A stretch of 64,000 bases of DNA from SYLG01 sp965226945 (GTDB lineage Bacteria; Planctomycetota; Planctomycetia; Gemmatales; Gemmataceae), in contig OZ245717.1 in NCBI GenBank assembly GCA_965226945.1, positions 4,836,001 through 4,900,000 on the forward strand. The letters run 5' to 3'. Within the stretch, counting starts at the first letter, position 1. Every line of letters starts with the position of its first letter. Below are positions 10,323-19,518 of the stretch, piece after piece. The translations under genes were made by a program, and so were the position numbers. Below the pieces are notes generated by a model, which ran no database searches, was not told where the DNA came from, and was given only the letters and a program-made list of their open reading frames with translations.

Positions 10323-10606
10323 GTTCGGATCAACAGATTCTTGAAGACTTGGCGCACGTGATGCGCAAGGCCTTGCCCGATCAGGACCTTGCAGGACCCT
10401 ATGACAGCGACACCCGCATCCTGGCCGACATGGGACTGGCCTCGATCGATGTCATCATCATCGCCGAGAAAATCGAAGAGCATTATGGGAGGAAATTTCC
10501 CTTCGGGAATTTTCTGGCGGGGTTACGGCAAAAGGGGGCGGATGATTTGACGCTCGGGGAGATTGTTGAGTTTCTGCGGCCATTGGTTCTTGGTGAAAAT
10601 CGTTGA
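10319..10606 (+). CDS. stand-alone acyl carrier protein
   Basis: A 95-residue acidic helical protein with the phosphopantetheine attachment motif MGLASIDVI (Ser about residue 43), the normal size and pattern of a free ACP. It begins inside the ATGA overlap with the AT-dehydratase gene, so it belongs to the same operon and probably carries starter, intermediate or finished chains for the iterative synthase. The longer in-frame reading beginning upstream at 10136 only duplicates the preceding gene and is not needed. No phosphopantetheinyl transferase is visible in the window. Confidence 0.92.
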   Translation: MSSDQQILEDLAHVMRKALPDQDLAGPYDSDTRILADMGLASIDVIIIAEKIEEHYGRKFPFGNFLAGLRQKGADDLTLGEIVEFLRPLVLGENR

Positions 10607-10808
10607 GAGTCAATCCCGTTGGGCGCTAGATTGGTTGAGTCTGGGTGAGGCGGTCTGTCGAGAGGATTGCACTCTGTGCGGTGGCAAGCCGATCCGGAGC
10701 GCCGGTATCGGCCGGCAGGTCGGAAACGATAGAATGGAGGGCAAGTGGTCCCTAAATGGCTTGAGCCATGATCTTCAACGGACGGGTCGCATTCGGGGTA
10801 AACACGCA

Positions 10809-11069
10809 ATGCCTCAACAGGTATCAGCTCTTACAGGTTGGACACCAGAACAAATCGCCGCGGCAAAGCTCTGGGTGCAAACCTGGCAAACCGCTGGATT
10901 GGCGTTGGAGGCCGTGCGCTTGAAAGAGTTGCGAGAACTGGACGCGAAAAAGGCCATCGCCTTGCTCACGGGACCTGCCGATTACCACGCCGAACCTCGC
11001 AAAGTGCGGCCTTCTTCTGGCTTAATCGAGCAACAGCGCTGGTTCATGAAAGTCCGGGCGAATGCTTGA
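10809..11069 (+). CDS. small protein paired with nucleotidyltransferase
   Basis: An 86-residue charged, helical protein with no family I recognise. The ATG at 10809 is chosen because residues upstream of it (an open frame from 10563) look like intergenic translation. It overlaps the next gene by 8 bases (11062-11069), the arrangement expected of a coupled two-gene module such as an antitoxin/nucleotidyltransferase pair. It has no membrane segment and no obvious DNA-binding motif. Whether it neutralises or helps the nucleotidyltransferase is inference only. Confidence 0.6.
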   Translation: MPQQVSALTGWTPEQIAAAKLWVQTWQTAGLALEAVRLKELRELDAKKAIALLTGPADYHAEPRKVRPSSGLIEQQRWFMKVRANA

Positions 11070-11625
11070 GATCTACCGTGCCGCTCACGATTTACAGTCG
11101 CTTTTTGACGCACATGGTTGGCGATATTGTTTGATTGGCGGAATCGCCCTCCAAAGATGGGGAGAACCCCGAGAGACCATCGATGTCGATATGACCCTTT
11201 TGACGGGAGTCGGGCAGGAAGAACCCTTCGTCCGTGCAATCCTATCGAAGTACTCGTCGCGAGTGGCCGACCCCATCGAATTTGCAGTCACCAATCGAGT
11301 GGTGTTGGCACAAACCCATGCCGGAGTCGGACTCGACATTGCCTTAGGTTTTCTTCCATTTGAAGAAGCCGTGATTTCGAGAGCGAGCCGGTTTGAATTT
11401 GCCCCTGGATTGTCCCTGCTTACGGCATCCGCTGAGGACATCGTCGTTTTGAAGGCCTTTGCATCCCGACCAAAGGACTGGGTGGATATCGAAGGCATCG
11501 TCATACGGCAAGCCGGTAGGCTGGACTGGCAGTGGATTGAAAATCAGTTGGTGCCACTGGCCGAGATCAAAGGCGAACCTGAAATCCTGCCCCGTCTTGC
11601 CCAACTAAGGCGATTTGAGAAGTAA
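11062..11625 (+). CDS. AbiEii/AbiGii-like nucleotidyltransferase
   Basis: A 187-residue protein with the start of a polymerase-beta-type nucleotidyltransferase fold: LIGGIALQRWG followed by TIDVDMTLL, giving the GG and DxD-type metal-binding residues near residues 27-43, and a later LTASAEDIVVLKAFA segment with the conserved Lys seen in AbiEii-like families. Such proteins transfer nucleotides to RNA or protein and are often toxins or defence components, but solitary housekeeping relatives exist. It is shorter than classical AbiEii (about 300 residues). It is coupled by overlap to the small upstream gene. The family is fairly sure; the target is unknown. Confidence 0.72.
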   Translation: MLEIYRAAHDLQSLFDAHGWRYCLIGGIALQRWGEPRETIDVDMTLLTGVGQEEPFVRAILSKYSSRVADPIEFAVTNRVVLAQTHAGVGLDIALGFLPFEEAVISRASRFEFAPGLSLLTASAEDIVVLKAFASRPKDWVDIEGIVIRQAGRLDWQWIENQLVPLAEIKGEPEILPRLAQLRRFEK

Positions 11626-11696
11626 CGGGGCGAAAATCTCAATTCGGCGACCTCGCCAACGAGATGGCCGACAAAGACGAACACACCGCATCAGTT

Positions 11697-11975
11697 CTAG
11701 GGTAAATCTCCCGCGTCGTTCTTGTTCGGCGAAATGAAAGCCGCGACGATCTTGGTGGGCGTCGTCTGCTTAAGCATCGCCACATGACCGTCGCAGAATA
11801 AGAACCAGACTCCGTCGCGATCTGGGGAACCCCAGTTGTCGGAGACTTCCTCGATCAATTTCGGGGCGTCGCGCATGAGCTTGGCTCCCTTGCGGCCGGT
11901 TCCCCCGCTACCGCCCAGGTATTGAGTCTGCGGATTGTTGGGCCAAGCGGATCGATCAAGCGCAAAGCGACTGCT
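11697..11975 (-). pseudogene. decayed DUF1559 gene, C-terminal remnant
   Basis: On the minus strand the frame ending at TAG 11697-11699 encodes a typical DUF1559 C-terminus: a Gly-rich WPNNPQ...GGSGG stretch, then WFLFCDGHVAMLKQTT (the family's final DGSV/DGHV beta-strand motif), ending in DAGDLP. The frame is closed by TGA at about 11976, so the prepilin N-terminus and most of the body are missing. Nothing upstream to 12200 restores them. I read it as the 3' end of a deleted pseudopilin-like gene, truncated between the nucleotidyltransferase and the ModE-like gene. Confidence 0.75.
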
Positions 11976-12211
11976 TCACGAGAACCGATCGAGGCGGTTC
12001 AAGCCAATGCGCGTCAGGCGATTCACACCCTACTGCAAGCGGTCTGGCCAACCTTGAGGACGATAAGGGGCGAGGCCGCTATTGAGATGCTGACATCTGC
12101 CCAATGTTCAAGATTTTATGATTGCACCCAGGCCAGGGCGCGCATGGGCGATGGAAAATAAGTTGACAGAAGAAGCTCTGTCCGAGATTTCCGTTTGCTT
12201 GCGGGGGCGTC

Positions 12212-12571
12212 ATGTTGGGAGATAAGCCGGGCTGGAAGCTGAAAGTGCGCGTGTGGGTCGAACGGGATGGAGAGAAGGTCCTGGGTCCGGGGCGTGTCGA
12301 ACTGCTCGGCCTGATCGAAAAGCATCGGAGCATTTCGGCGGCGGCCAAGGAAATGAAAATGTCGTACCGGCGCGCCTGGGGACTGGTGCAGGATATGAAC
12401 CGCGCCGCGGGTGAGCCGCTCGTCGAAGCCGCCGTGGGTGGTTCCGGCGGCGGCGGAGCCGAGATCACGGTGCGGGGCAAGGAAGCGATTGCGCTTTACC
12501 ATCGACTGCTCGCGACATTCGGCAATGCGGCCAATGCCCTTGAGAAAGCTTCCATTTCTGCAAGGAAATGA
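12212..12571 (+). CDS. ModE-like winged-helix regulator (DNA-binding domain only)
   Basis: A 119-residue protein matching the N-terminal winged-helix domain of ModE: LLGLIEKHRSISAAAKEM is followed by MSYRRAWGLVQDMN, the diagnostic recognition helix. It lacks the C-terminal TOBE/molybdate-binding domains, as in the common single-domain ModE-like proteins. It could sense molybdate through a partner or act constitutively. A molybdate transporter and a molybdenum formate dehydrogenase lie 17-27 kb downstream, which makes them plausible targets, but no ModE box was found there. ATG 12212 follows a G-rich stretch that can serve as ribosome binding site. Confidence 0.85.
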   Translation: MLGDKPGWKLKVRVWVERDGEKVLGPGRVELLGLIEKHRSISAAAKEMKMSYRRAWGLVQDMNRAAGEPLVEAAVGGSGGGGAEITVRGKEAIALYHRLLATFGNAANALEKASISARK

Positions 12572-12649
12572 CCGACCTTTGGACGAGCATCGATTCCCCC
12601 CTTAGGCTAGACCCGCTATGTTCGATCGGGAATAGCGGGTGGGTTCATT

Positions 12650-13465
<816 letters not shown>

Positions 13466-13626
13466 GTCGGCCCGCTCTCTTTTATGGCCTTTGTGCTACC
13501 GTAGCACCGGCAAGGCGGACGAGCATGATCTTTGCAACCAGAGCGTTGTACGGAAGACGCAACTTTGTTGAGACGTGTTGGTCAAGGCCTTAACGGTTCG
13601 CTGTGGATTCCATGAGCCAAGAGACG

Positions 13627-14253
13627 TCACTTTTTCGGCTGTGACCTGCCCTCGTCCAACATGTATTTTTCGGCGGCGATTTTGAGAGATTCCGCGAGCG
13701 GAGGCAGGCCCACCTCTTTGCGCCGCTTGTCGACGTTACCCTCGTCTTCAAGCGGTTCAGGGATGAACTTGCCATCTACTTCGCGAAGTTGGGTCCCATA
13801 GAGTTGCTTCTTACTCTCGCCGATGCGCACTCGGTCGGTCAGATACGCCAAGTCGGCAAAGTCGGCCTCTTTGGCTTTGGCGGCCGCCTCAAGCAACGGC
13901 AGGCACTTTTTCTGATACATAAGGTCGCAGTGCTGAACCAATAGCCAGGCGGCATGGGCTCCATCCGAACCCACCAGCATCTTCCCCGGCCATCCCCGCT
14001 TTTCGACGACTTCCTTTAACCACGTGATATTTTCACCGTCGATCGTCCGCATCTCCTTGAGGACATCGGCGGGCATTTGCAAGGGACCCAGTCCCCGAGC
14101 ACGATGTTCCCGAATGAGTTTTTCGCGGACATCCTGGTCCTTCTTGGCCCGAGCCAGCAACTCCGTCCGCAAGGCGGGATCCACAAAGACATTTGGCTTG
14201 GCGATTGCGTCTTGAGAGAACGAGAGGGCGAGGATGGCTGTGAGAATGAGCAT
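13627..14253 (-). CDS. secreted DUF6624-type protein
   Basis: 208 residues with an N-terminal signal peptide (LILTAILALSFSQDAIA). The body has the pattern of the DUF6624 family: a GWPGKMLVG segment, AAWLLVQHCDLMYQ, LTDRVRIGESKKQLYGTQL, and a terminal VDKRRKEVGLPPL segment. The biochemical role of the family is not established. It is on the opposite strand to the preceding DUF1559 gene and about 230 bases downstream of the CobW stop. The intervening stretch holds nothing recognisable. The start at ATG 14253 is set by the signal peptide. Confidence 0.8.
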   Translation of the reverse strand: MLILTAILALSFSQDAIAKPNVFVDPALRTELLARAKKDQDVREKLIREHRARGLGPLQMPADVLKEMRTIDGENITWLKEVVEKRGWPGKMLVGSDGAHAAWLLVQHCDLMYQKKCLPLLEAAAKAKEADFADLAYLTDRVRIGESKKQLYGTQLREVDGKFIPEPLEDEGNVDKRRKEVGLPPLAESLKIAAEKYMLDEGRSQPKK

Positions 14254-14487
14254 GAGTGCACAGTGGCGAGATAAGTTGAAAATTGGGGTTCATCGGCAGG
14301 GCCGTCTGCGGCGGTTCATGTTGTTACGATGACCTCGCCGATCAACCGGGTGTCGGTCGTAGCTGGCTTACCTTTTCTATCTGTTTGTGTTATGGCCACA
14401 GACGGTCTCATCCAGTCCAATGATTGGAGCCGGGTCGGACAGGAACCGCAGTCGGGTGGGAACGCTAAAACGATTGAGCCGGGCGCA

Positions 14488-15591
14488 TCAAGTGACCGGC
14501 CCGGCAATCCGGTGGGTGGGCACGGGCCGGCCCGGGCGGAAGCTTTGCATTGTCGCAATTTCGCCGCTGGCGCCGAACACCTTGCAGGTGGCGCCGATCT
14601 GTTCGCGGACCCGGGCTTCCAGGATCGCTGGATCGGTGCCGACACGCGCGTTGACCACCACATTCGCGGACGTGACCTTGGCGTTTGATGGCAATGAAAG
14701 CTCGGGCCCGGTCTCATTGCTCACCAGGTTGGCCACCGCATAGGTGGCATCGCACAGGCCAATCGTTTTGAGGTGCGCCGCTTCGGCGCGATCGGCTTGA
14801 AAGCGCGCGAGCAATCCCTTGATCAGGTCGAGCAAGAAGGCATCGAGGTCGAACGGCTTGGCCGAGGTGACATTCACCTGGCTATTGAGCCAGCCCAGTT
14901 CGGCCTCGCCTTCGGCGTAGACATCGTAATCCAGGTCCATGACCCGCGTTCCGTGGGCGCCCTTGGTTTCCAAGTGCTTGATGAAGTGATCAAACCCTGC
15001 GCCGCTTTTGGCGGAAATGCGCAGCACCGGCCGGCCGGGGAACTCTTTTTCGAGCATGGAGGCGAGGTGATCGGCCTGGGTGCTCGTCAGTTCGTCGGTG
15101 CGGTTGACCAGGATGAAGTCGGCCTCTTCGAGCTGTTTTTTGAAGATGTATTCGGCCTTGGGAGAGAAGCCGCCGCCCGGTTTGCCTTCAAGGATCTTCT
15201 TGCCGTGCGAGGGCTTGAGGATGACACCGTAGGGGGCGATTTCGAGCGGTCGGCCATAGACCTTTTGCAAGGGGCGCAAGACGGTTGCGACAAGGTCGGT
15301 GCAGCTACCGACCGGTTCGGCAAGGATGACATCGGGCATTTCGGCCGCGCTCATCTTTTCGACCGTCGAGGTCAGTTCGTTGAAGTTGCAGCAAAAGCAG
15401 GCTCCCGCCACTTCGCCGACCTCGAAGCCTTGCGAGCGCAAGCTCTGGGTATCGACCAGATCGGTCGTCTGGTCGTTGGTGACAATCGCCACCTTTTTGC
15501 CCTGGGCGATATAGTGCTTGGCCAGTCGAGAGACGGTGGTCGTTTTGCCTGCGCCGAGAAACCCGCCGATCATGATGTATTTGGGATTCAT
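14488..15591 (-). CDS. CobW/COG0523-type G3E GTPase
   Basis: 367 residues from ATG 15591 (a TTG one codon upstream is less likely). It has a P-loop GGFLGAGKT at residues 9-17, the metal-binding CFCC motif at 65-68 (the CxCC signature of COG0523), a Walker-B-like DVILAEPVG and a guanine-specificity NRTDE motif. COG0523 GTPases are metal chaperones, many of them acting in zinc or cobalt handling. The minus-strand ArsR-type gene lies 180 bases upstream in the same direction, suggesting metal-responsive control. The C-terminal part is unlike the standard CobW-C domain, so the metal and client protein are open. Confidence 0.87.
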   Translation of the reverse strand: MNPKYIMIGGFLGAGKTTTVSRLAKHYIAQGKKVAIVTNDQTTDLVDTQSLRSQGFEVGEVAGACFCCNFNELTSTVEKMSAAEMPDVILAEPVGSCTDLVATVLRPLQKVYGRPLEIAPYGVILKPSHGKKILEGKPGGGFSPKAEYIFKKQLEEADFILVNRTDELTSTQADHLASMLEKEFPGRPVLRISAKSGAGFDHFIKHLETKGAHGTRVMDLDYDVYAEGEAELGWLNSQVNVTSAKPFDLDAFLLDLIKGLLARFQADRAEAAHLKTIGLCDATYAVANLVSNETGPELSLPSNAKVTSANVVVNARVGTDPAILEARVREQIGATCKVFGASGEIATMQSFRPGRPVPTHRIAGPVT

Positions 15592-15774
15592 CAAACCGCC
15601 TCATTTGCTGTCAGTAAATTGGTTGTCAGGAATATGGGCCAAGGGAGAAACGAACCAGAATGGCAATGGGCCCGGCAACGGTGATGTTTCGGCGGAGGTT
15701 CGCTCGAAAGCGTTTCGCGCCTTCCTCGAAAGCGTTTCGCGCCTTCAATGGATGGAAGAGGAAAATCAAACAGG

Positions 15775-16131
15775 CTATTCAAGAGGTTGCGCGGCGACCG
15801 GCAGTACCAGTTCGCAGCAGCCCAGGTTAAGCGCTTCGCGCGGTATGCCCGCGCCCATCGCCTCGCTCAACACGCCTTCGCACAAACCGTAGTAGACAAA
15901 CCGGCCCGCCTTGCGCGGTTGGATCAGTCTCGCTTGTTTCAGCGCGGTGAGATGGTGGGAAACATTGAGCGGCGGAATGCCGAGCGCTTCGGTGATCTCG
16001 GTGACGTTCTTTTCCCCGTCGATGAGCAGGCGCACAATCCGCAGCCGTTCGGGACTGGCGAGCGCGCACAACACCTCGGCGCAGCGCTGCGGTTGCAGGG
16101 GATCTTGATCGGTGGCTTTCATCGGTTGCAT
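15775..16131 (-). CDS. ArsR/SmtB-family transcriptional regulator
   Basis: 118 residues from ATG 16131 (MQPMKA; TTG 16158 and ATG 16122 are alternatives). It is a winged helix with the family pattern: CALASPERLRIVRLLIDGE, then NVTEITEALGIPPLNVSHHLTAL and GRFVYYGL. The C-terminus has a Cys pair (LGCCEL), which may take part in metal or thiol sensing. It is probably a repressor. It sits upstream of the CobW GTPase and divergent from a DUF1559 gene, and its likely operator is in 16132-16281. The metal or signal cannot be told from the sequence. Confidence 0.87.
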   Translation of the reverse strand: MQPMKATDQDPLQPQRCAEVLCALASPERLRIVRLLIDGEKNVTEITEALGIPPLNVSHHLTALKQARLIQPRKAGRFVYYGLCEGVLSEAMGAGIPREALNLGCCELVLPVAAQPLE

Positions 16132-16281
16132 CGTCCGGAAAAATCCGTTTTCACTCAAGCCAATCCTGCCGGGTCTTTGACGACCCCACCCTATCTTATT
16201 AGAAACGCCCGATACCTTGACAATTGGGCAGCGGTCATTAGGATCTATTGTGCCCGCCTCTCCCTAATTTTAGGAGAAATT

Positions 16282-17259
16282 ATGTCCCAACCTTCAAGAA
16301 AAGCTTTCACTCTCATTGAGCTTCTTGTGGTCATTGCCATCATCGCCGTCCTTATCGGCTTGCTTGTCCCCGCCGTCCAAAAAGTCCGCGACGCTGCCAA
16401 CCGCATGACCAGCCAAAACAACCTCAAGCAACTGGGGATCGCCTCGTTGGCATTTGAGTCGACCTACCGTCATCTGCCCAATGGCGGCGGCTACGACTAT
16501 TCCAACGGCACGAACAACACCAACCCCTACACGAGCCCCAACGCCTATACCGTCATTCCTCCCTCCAGCACGTTCCGTCCGCGCTGGGGCGACCCGGCCA
16601 AGGCAGGCCCCAACCAGCTAGGTTCCGCATTCTATTCGCTGCTTCCTTATGTCGAGCAAGAAGCTGTGTTTCGCGATCCACTGATCGCTTTCAAAACCCC
16701 GATCAAAATCTTTTACAATCCGCAGCGCCGCCCGGGGACCGCGCAAACGGTTCCCGCCACGGACCCGGTTTATCCGGGTTGGTCTTATAACGACGCCGGC
16801 CTCGGCGCGAGCGCCCGAACCGACTACGCCGCCAACGACCAGGTTTATTGCACCACCTACGCCGGTTGGGGCAAGGTCACCACGATGGCGGGCATTCTTG
16901 ATGGAACAACCAATACGATCCTGATGGGCGAAAAGGCGATGACTCAGACCGCGGTAAGCGCGGGCACCTGGTACTGGGATGAGCCCTATGTCATGGGCGG
17001 CACCGGTGGCACCGGGCGCTGCGGCGATGAACTTTATTCCGACGCCCAACTCATCCCTTTCCCCGATCGTGCTTCGGGTGCGGGCTGGACCGTGGGCAGC
17101 GAAAGCTGCGGCGGCGGCAACTGGGGCAACCCCGGCAGCGCCGGTCCTCAGTTTGTCTTTGCCGACGGCAGTGTGCGCATGCTCAACTACAACACTCCCT
17201 CGCCGACGGTTCGTCTTTTGATCCGTCCCGCCGATGGCCAGGTTGTTACTCTTCCCTAG
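16282..17259 (+). CDS. DUF1559 pseudopilin-like protein
   Basis: 325 residues from ATG 16282, preceded by AGGAGA at 16272-16277. The open frame continues upstream to 15748, but that part is antisense to the ArsR gene and is not coding. The N-terminus is a prepilin signal (RKAFTLIELLVVIAI), then AVQKVRDAANRM and NNLKQLGIASL. The body includes YVEQEAVFRDP and a TNTILMGEKAM motif, and the C-terminus has FVFADGSVRMLNY. This is the full-length planctomycete family layout. A small lipoprotein gene follows at once, a pairing common for this family. Confidence 0.92.
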   Translation: MSQPSRKAFTLIELLVVIAIIAVLIGLLVPAVQKVRDAANRMTSQNNLKQLGIASLAFESTYRHLPNGGGYDYSNGTNNTNPYTSPNAYTVIPPSSTFRPRWGDPAKAGPNQLGSAFYSLLPYVEQEAVFRDPLIAFKTPIKIFYNPQRRPGTAQTVPATDPVYPGWSYNDAGLGASARTDYAANDQVYCTTYAGWGKVTTMAGILDGTTNTILMGEKAMTQTAVSAGTWYWDEPYVMGGTGGTGRCGDELYSDAQLIPFPDRASGAGWTVGSESCGGGNWGNPGSAGPQFVFADGSVRMLNYNTPSPTVRLLIRPADGQVVTLP

Positions 17260-17280
17260 TCGCAAGTGAAAGATCGTTCG

Positions 17281-17697
17281 ATGCAACGCTTGATGTTGAT
17301 TGCGCCGTTCGCCTTGGCGTCCCTTTTCCTTGGTGGCTGCGGGCCTGAAAAACCAAAAATGGTGAACTTTTCAGGCAAGGTCATCCACCAGGGAAAAGGA
17401 GTTACCGCCGGCAGCATCCATTTTTTCCCGGAAAGCTCGAATAGCTACCAGAAGGACAATCCCAGCAGCATCCTGCAACTGGATGGTTCGTTCACGGCCA
17501 AGACGTTTCCTTTTGGCGATGGCATTCCACCGGGCACCTACAAGGTGACGCTGGCGCCCGCGGTTGCCAGCCGCCTCAATGCTCCAAGTTACTCCGATCC
17601 CGCGAAAACGCCGTGGACGGTCGAGGTACCCGGTGCCGGGCTGAAAGATAAGGTACTGGAAGTGAAAGCCACTGAAGCGGAGCCTGAGTCTCCCTGA
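17281..17697 (+). CDS. small lipoprotein, carboxypeptidase-regulatory-like
   Basis: 138 residues from ATG 17281 (GTG 17266 adds five residues). The N-terminus is a lipoprotein signal, ASLFLGGC, so the mature chain is lipid-anchored at Cys. The body is a beta-rich domain: VNFSGKVIHQGKGVTAGSIHF, then a GIPPGTYKVTL motif near the end of the fold, as in planctomycete lipoproteins that follow DUF1559 genes. It starts only 21 bases after the DUF1559 stop and is probably co-transcribed. The role is unknown; it may be a periplasmic or surface partner. Confidence 0.82.
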   Translation: MQRLMLIAPFALASLFLGGCGPEKPKMVNFSGKVIHQGKGVTAGSIHFFPESSNSYQKDNPSSILQLDGSFTAKTFPFGDGIPPGTYKVTLAPAVASRLNAPSYSDPAKTPWTVEVPGAGLKDKVLEVKATEAEPESP

Positions 17698-17725
17698 AAA
17701 CGCGCTCCCAAGGAGGAGGTAAGTG

Positions 17726-18334
17726 ATGTCAACAGTCCTTGCTAAACCGGCGAACCGAACCCCGGAAGCGGCCACGAGAACGATCAAGTTCCACGCTTCC
17801 CTCAATGTTTCCAACCTCGACAAATCGGTCGAGTTTTACACGGCGTTATTCGGGATAGGCCCTTGCAAGCACTATCCCGATTACGCGAAGTTCGAACTGG
17901 ATGAGCCGCCGCTGGTCCTTTCGCTCAAGCCCAAGCGGGCTTGCGAGGGGGGGCCGCTCAATCACCTGGGATTGCGCTTCGTCCATCTCGATCAACTGCA
18001 TGAAACCCACGAACGCCTCAAGGCCGTGGGCGCGCGCATCGGCGAGCAAGACGATGTGAAATGCTGCTACGCCCGCCAGACGAAACTCTGGATTACCGAT
18101 CCCGATTTCACCCTGTGGGAGGCCTATGTCCTCCATGACGATGTGCCCGACTGGGGCGAAAAGCACAAGAAGGTGAAACTTTATTCGGCGCCCCTGAAGG
18201 CCTTTGGCCTTTTGGGCATCATTCGCCGGGCATGGAACAATGCCTTTGGCAAGAAAGCCACCGGCCAGAATCTACAAGAGCGAGTCGACGCCGATTCCAC
18301 CGGCCCCATTCCCGAAGACGCCTGCAAGAGGTAA
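17726..18334 (+). CDS. ArsI/CadI-like vicinal-oxygen-chelate protein
   Basis: 202 residues with a strong ribosome binding site (AGGAGGAGG, 17711-17719). It has glyoxalase/VOC repeats: FHASLNVSNLDKSVEFYTALFG, DYAKFELDEPPLVLSL, NHLGLRF and the metal/thiol motif KCCYARQTKLWITDPD ending in WEAYV. The Cys pair and overall pattern match ArsI (C-As lyase, which demethylates trivalent organoarsenicals with Fe(II) and O2) and CadI. It carries a C-terminal tail of about 50 residues beyond the VOC core. No other clear arsenic gene is adjacent, so the ArsI activity is inferred from motifs alone. Confidence 0.82.
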   Translation: MSTVLAKPANRTPEAATRTIKFHASLNVSNLDKSVEFYTALFGIGPCKHYPDYAKFELDEPPLVLSLKPKRACEGGPLNHLGLRFVHLDQLHETHERLKAVGARIGEQDDVKCCYARQTKLWITDPDFTLWEAYVLHDDVPDWGEKHKKVKLYSAPLKAFGLLGIIRRAWNNAFGKKATGQNLQERVDADSTGPIPEDACKR

Positions 18335-18341
18335 CGAAACG

Positions 18342-19376
18342 GTGCCCACCGGTTCTGGCCGCACTTTGGACCGCTTGATCGTCGCCGGCCACGATCGGCG
18401 GCGGCCGGACGGTGGATCCCGTTCACAAATAGATCGGTTGGGTTCCGCGCTGAGCTATTGGCTAGGCCTGCCGTTTCGCTGGGCTTACCAGATGGCCCAC
18501 AACGCCCATGGCATCGTCCGCGTGCTTGATATCATTCGATTCCGGCCGCTGCCTGCAGGCCTCATTGGACCCGATCATCCTTGGGCGACCGGCATCCGCC
18601 CTGAAACCGGAAAACCGATTTGGCACGAAAACCTGATTTATTCCTCTTCGCGAGGCGATGATCAGGCGCATCTGCCCGCCGACGATTTCATCATCAGCCG
18701 AACCGGGCAATTTCTGGCCGATCGCGTGATGCTTTCGGCCATGACCCCCGAGATTCCGCTGGGCACGCAAAGGCGCATGCCTCATGGAATCAACTACATC
18801 CATGGGACCTCGCATTACAACAGTGGCATTTTTCTGTTCAACGATTTTGCCGATGGCTTTCGCCATGTAACCGATCCGCGCTTTCGTGCCGAACTGGCCC
18901 GTTTCATCCGCAAGGAACACCGCGAGGTGCTGTTTCTCTTCCGTAATAAAGACTATTCCCCTCGCGAATTTGCTTATTTTGCCTGCTGTTTGCGCACGCT
19001 TTTCCCCTGGTTTTGCAATGCCAATGGCCCCAAGGCGCGCGTGCTCTGGGGCAATGCCGCCCCCTTTCCCGCCGCCAATCTCATCACCGGAGCCTGGGTG
19101 CACGATGTTTACGCGCTCAAAAAACCAGGCGGCGCGGACCAGGTCGTGCGCCCGCCGATTGCCCCAGCCGCCTATTTTCAGGAAGGTCCCTACAACCGGG
19201 GCCGGGACAAGGCCTATTGGCCGGAGAAGGCGCTGGCCTGGGGCACGCACTTCCGCGTCAAGCTGCGCGGCGCCAAGGGCGGCATGTTCTTTGTCGACCG
19301 CCGCATCGTCTACGCCGACCAGATCGAGATCATGAAAAAACGGGGCGTGCCCGACGAGCCCTTGGCCCGGTTTTAG
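18342..19376 (+). CDS. uncharacterised protein
   Basis: About 344 residues from GTG 18342, eight bases after the ArsI-like stop. The open frame reaches further upstream (18204) but overlaps that gene. I do not recognise a family. Visible features are a mixed alpha/beta composition, a His/Asn-rich GINYIHGTSHYNSG segment in the middle, an aromatic FAYFACCLRTLFPWFCNANG segment with three Cys, and a basic C-terminal half. There is no convincing signal peptide and no membrane span beyond a weak hydrophobic LSYWLGLPFRWAY stretch. It is probably co-transcribed with the VOC gene. Confidence 0.6.
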   Translation: MPTGSGRTLDRLIVAGHDRRRPDGGSRSQIDRLGSALSYWLGLPFRWAYQMAHNAHGIVRVLDIIRFRPLPAGLIGPDHPWATGIRPETGKPIWHENLIYSSSRGDDQAHLPADDFIISRTGQFLADRVMLSAMTPEIPLGTQRRMPHGINYIHGTSHYNSGIFLFNDFADGFRHVTDPRFRAELARFIRKEHREVLFLFRNKDYSPREFAYFACCLRTLFPWFCNANGPKARVLWGNAAPFPAANLITGAWVHDVYALKKPGGADQVVRPPIAPAAYFQEGPYNRGRDKAYWPEKALAWGTHFRVKLRGAKGGMFFVDRRIVYADQIEIMKKRGVPDEPLARF

Positions 19377-19518
19377 CGCACCTGTGCCCATGCCCCAGGC
19401 TCGTTCCGGGAGCGTTGCGGCTTTTACCTCACTCCTTGCGATTCGGTCCGATCGGTTTCCCTTTCGGGAAAATGGCGCTTTCCCTGCCGTAGCTTGAAAT
19501 CGCTTTTACAATGGATGC

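Noticed and set aside
11922..12161. 79-codon plus-strand frame
   Set aside because: It has no motif or ribosome binding site and begins on the antisense of the decayed DUF1559 tail.
15748..16281. N-terminal extension of the DUF1559 gene at 16282
   Set aside because: This part is antisense to the ArsR gene; a prepilin signal and AGGAGA site mark the true start at 16282.
19456..19471. TTTCCC/GGGAAA hairpin as a terminator
   Set aside because: The stem is short and A/T-rich with no T-run after it.
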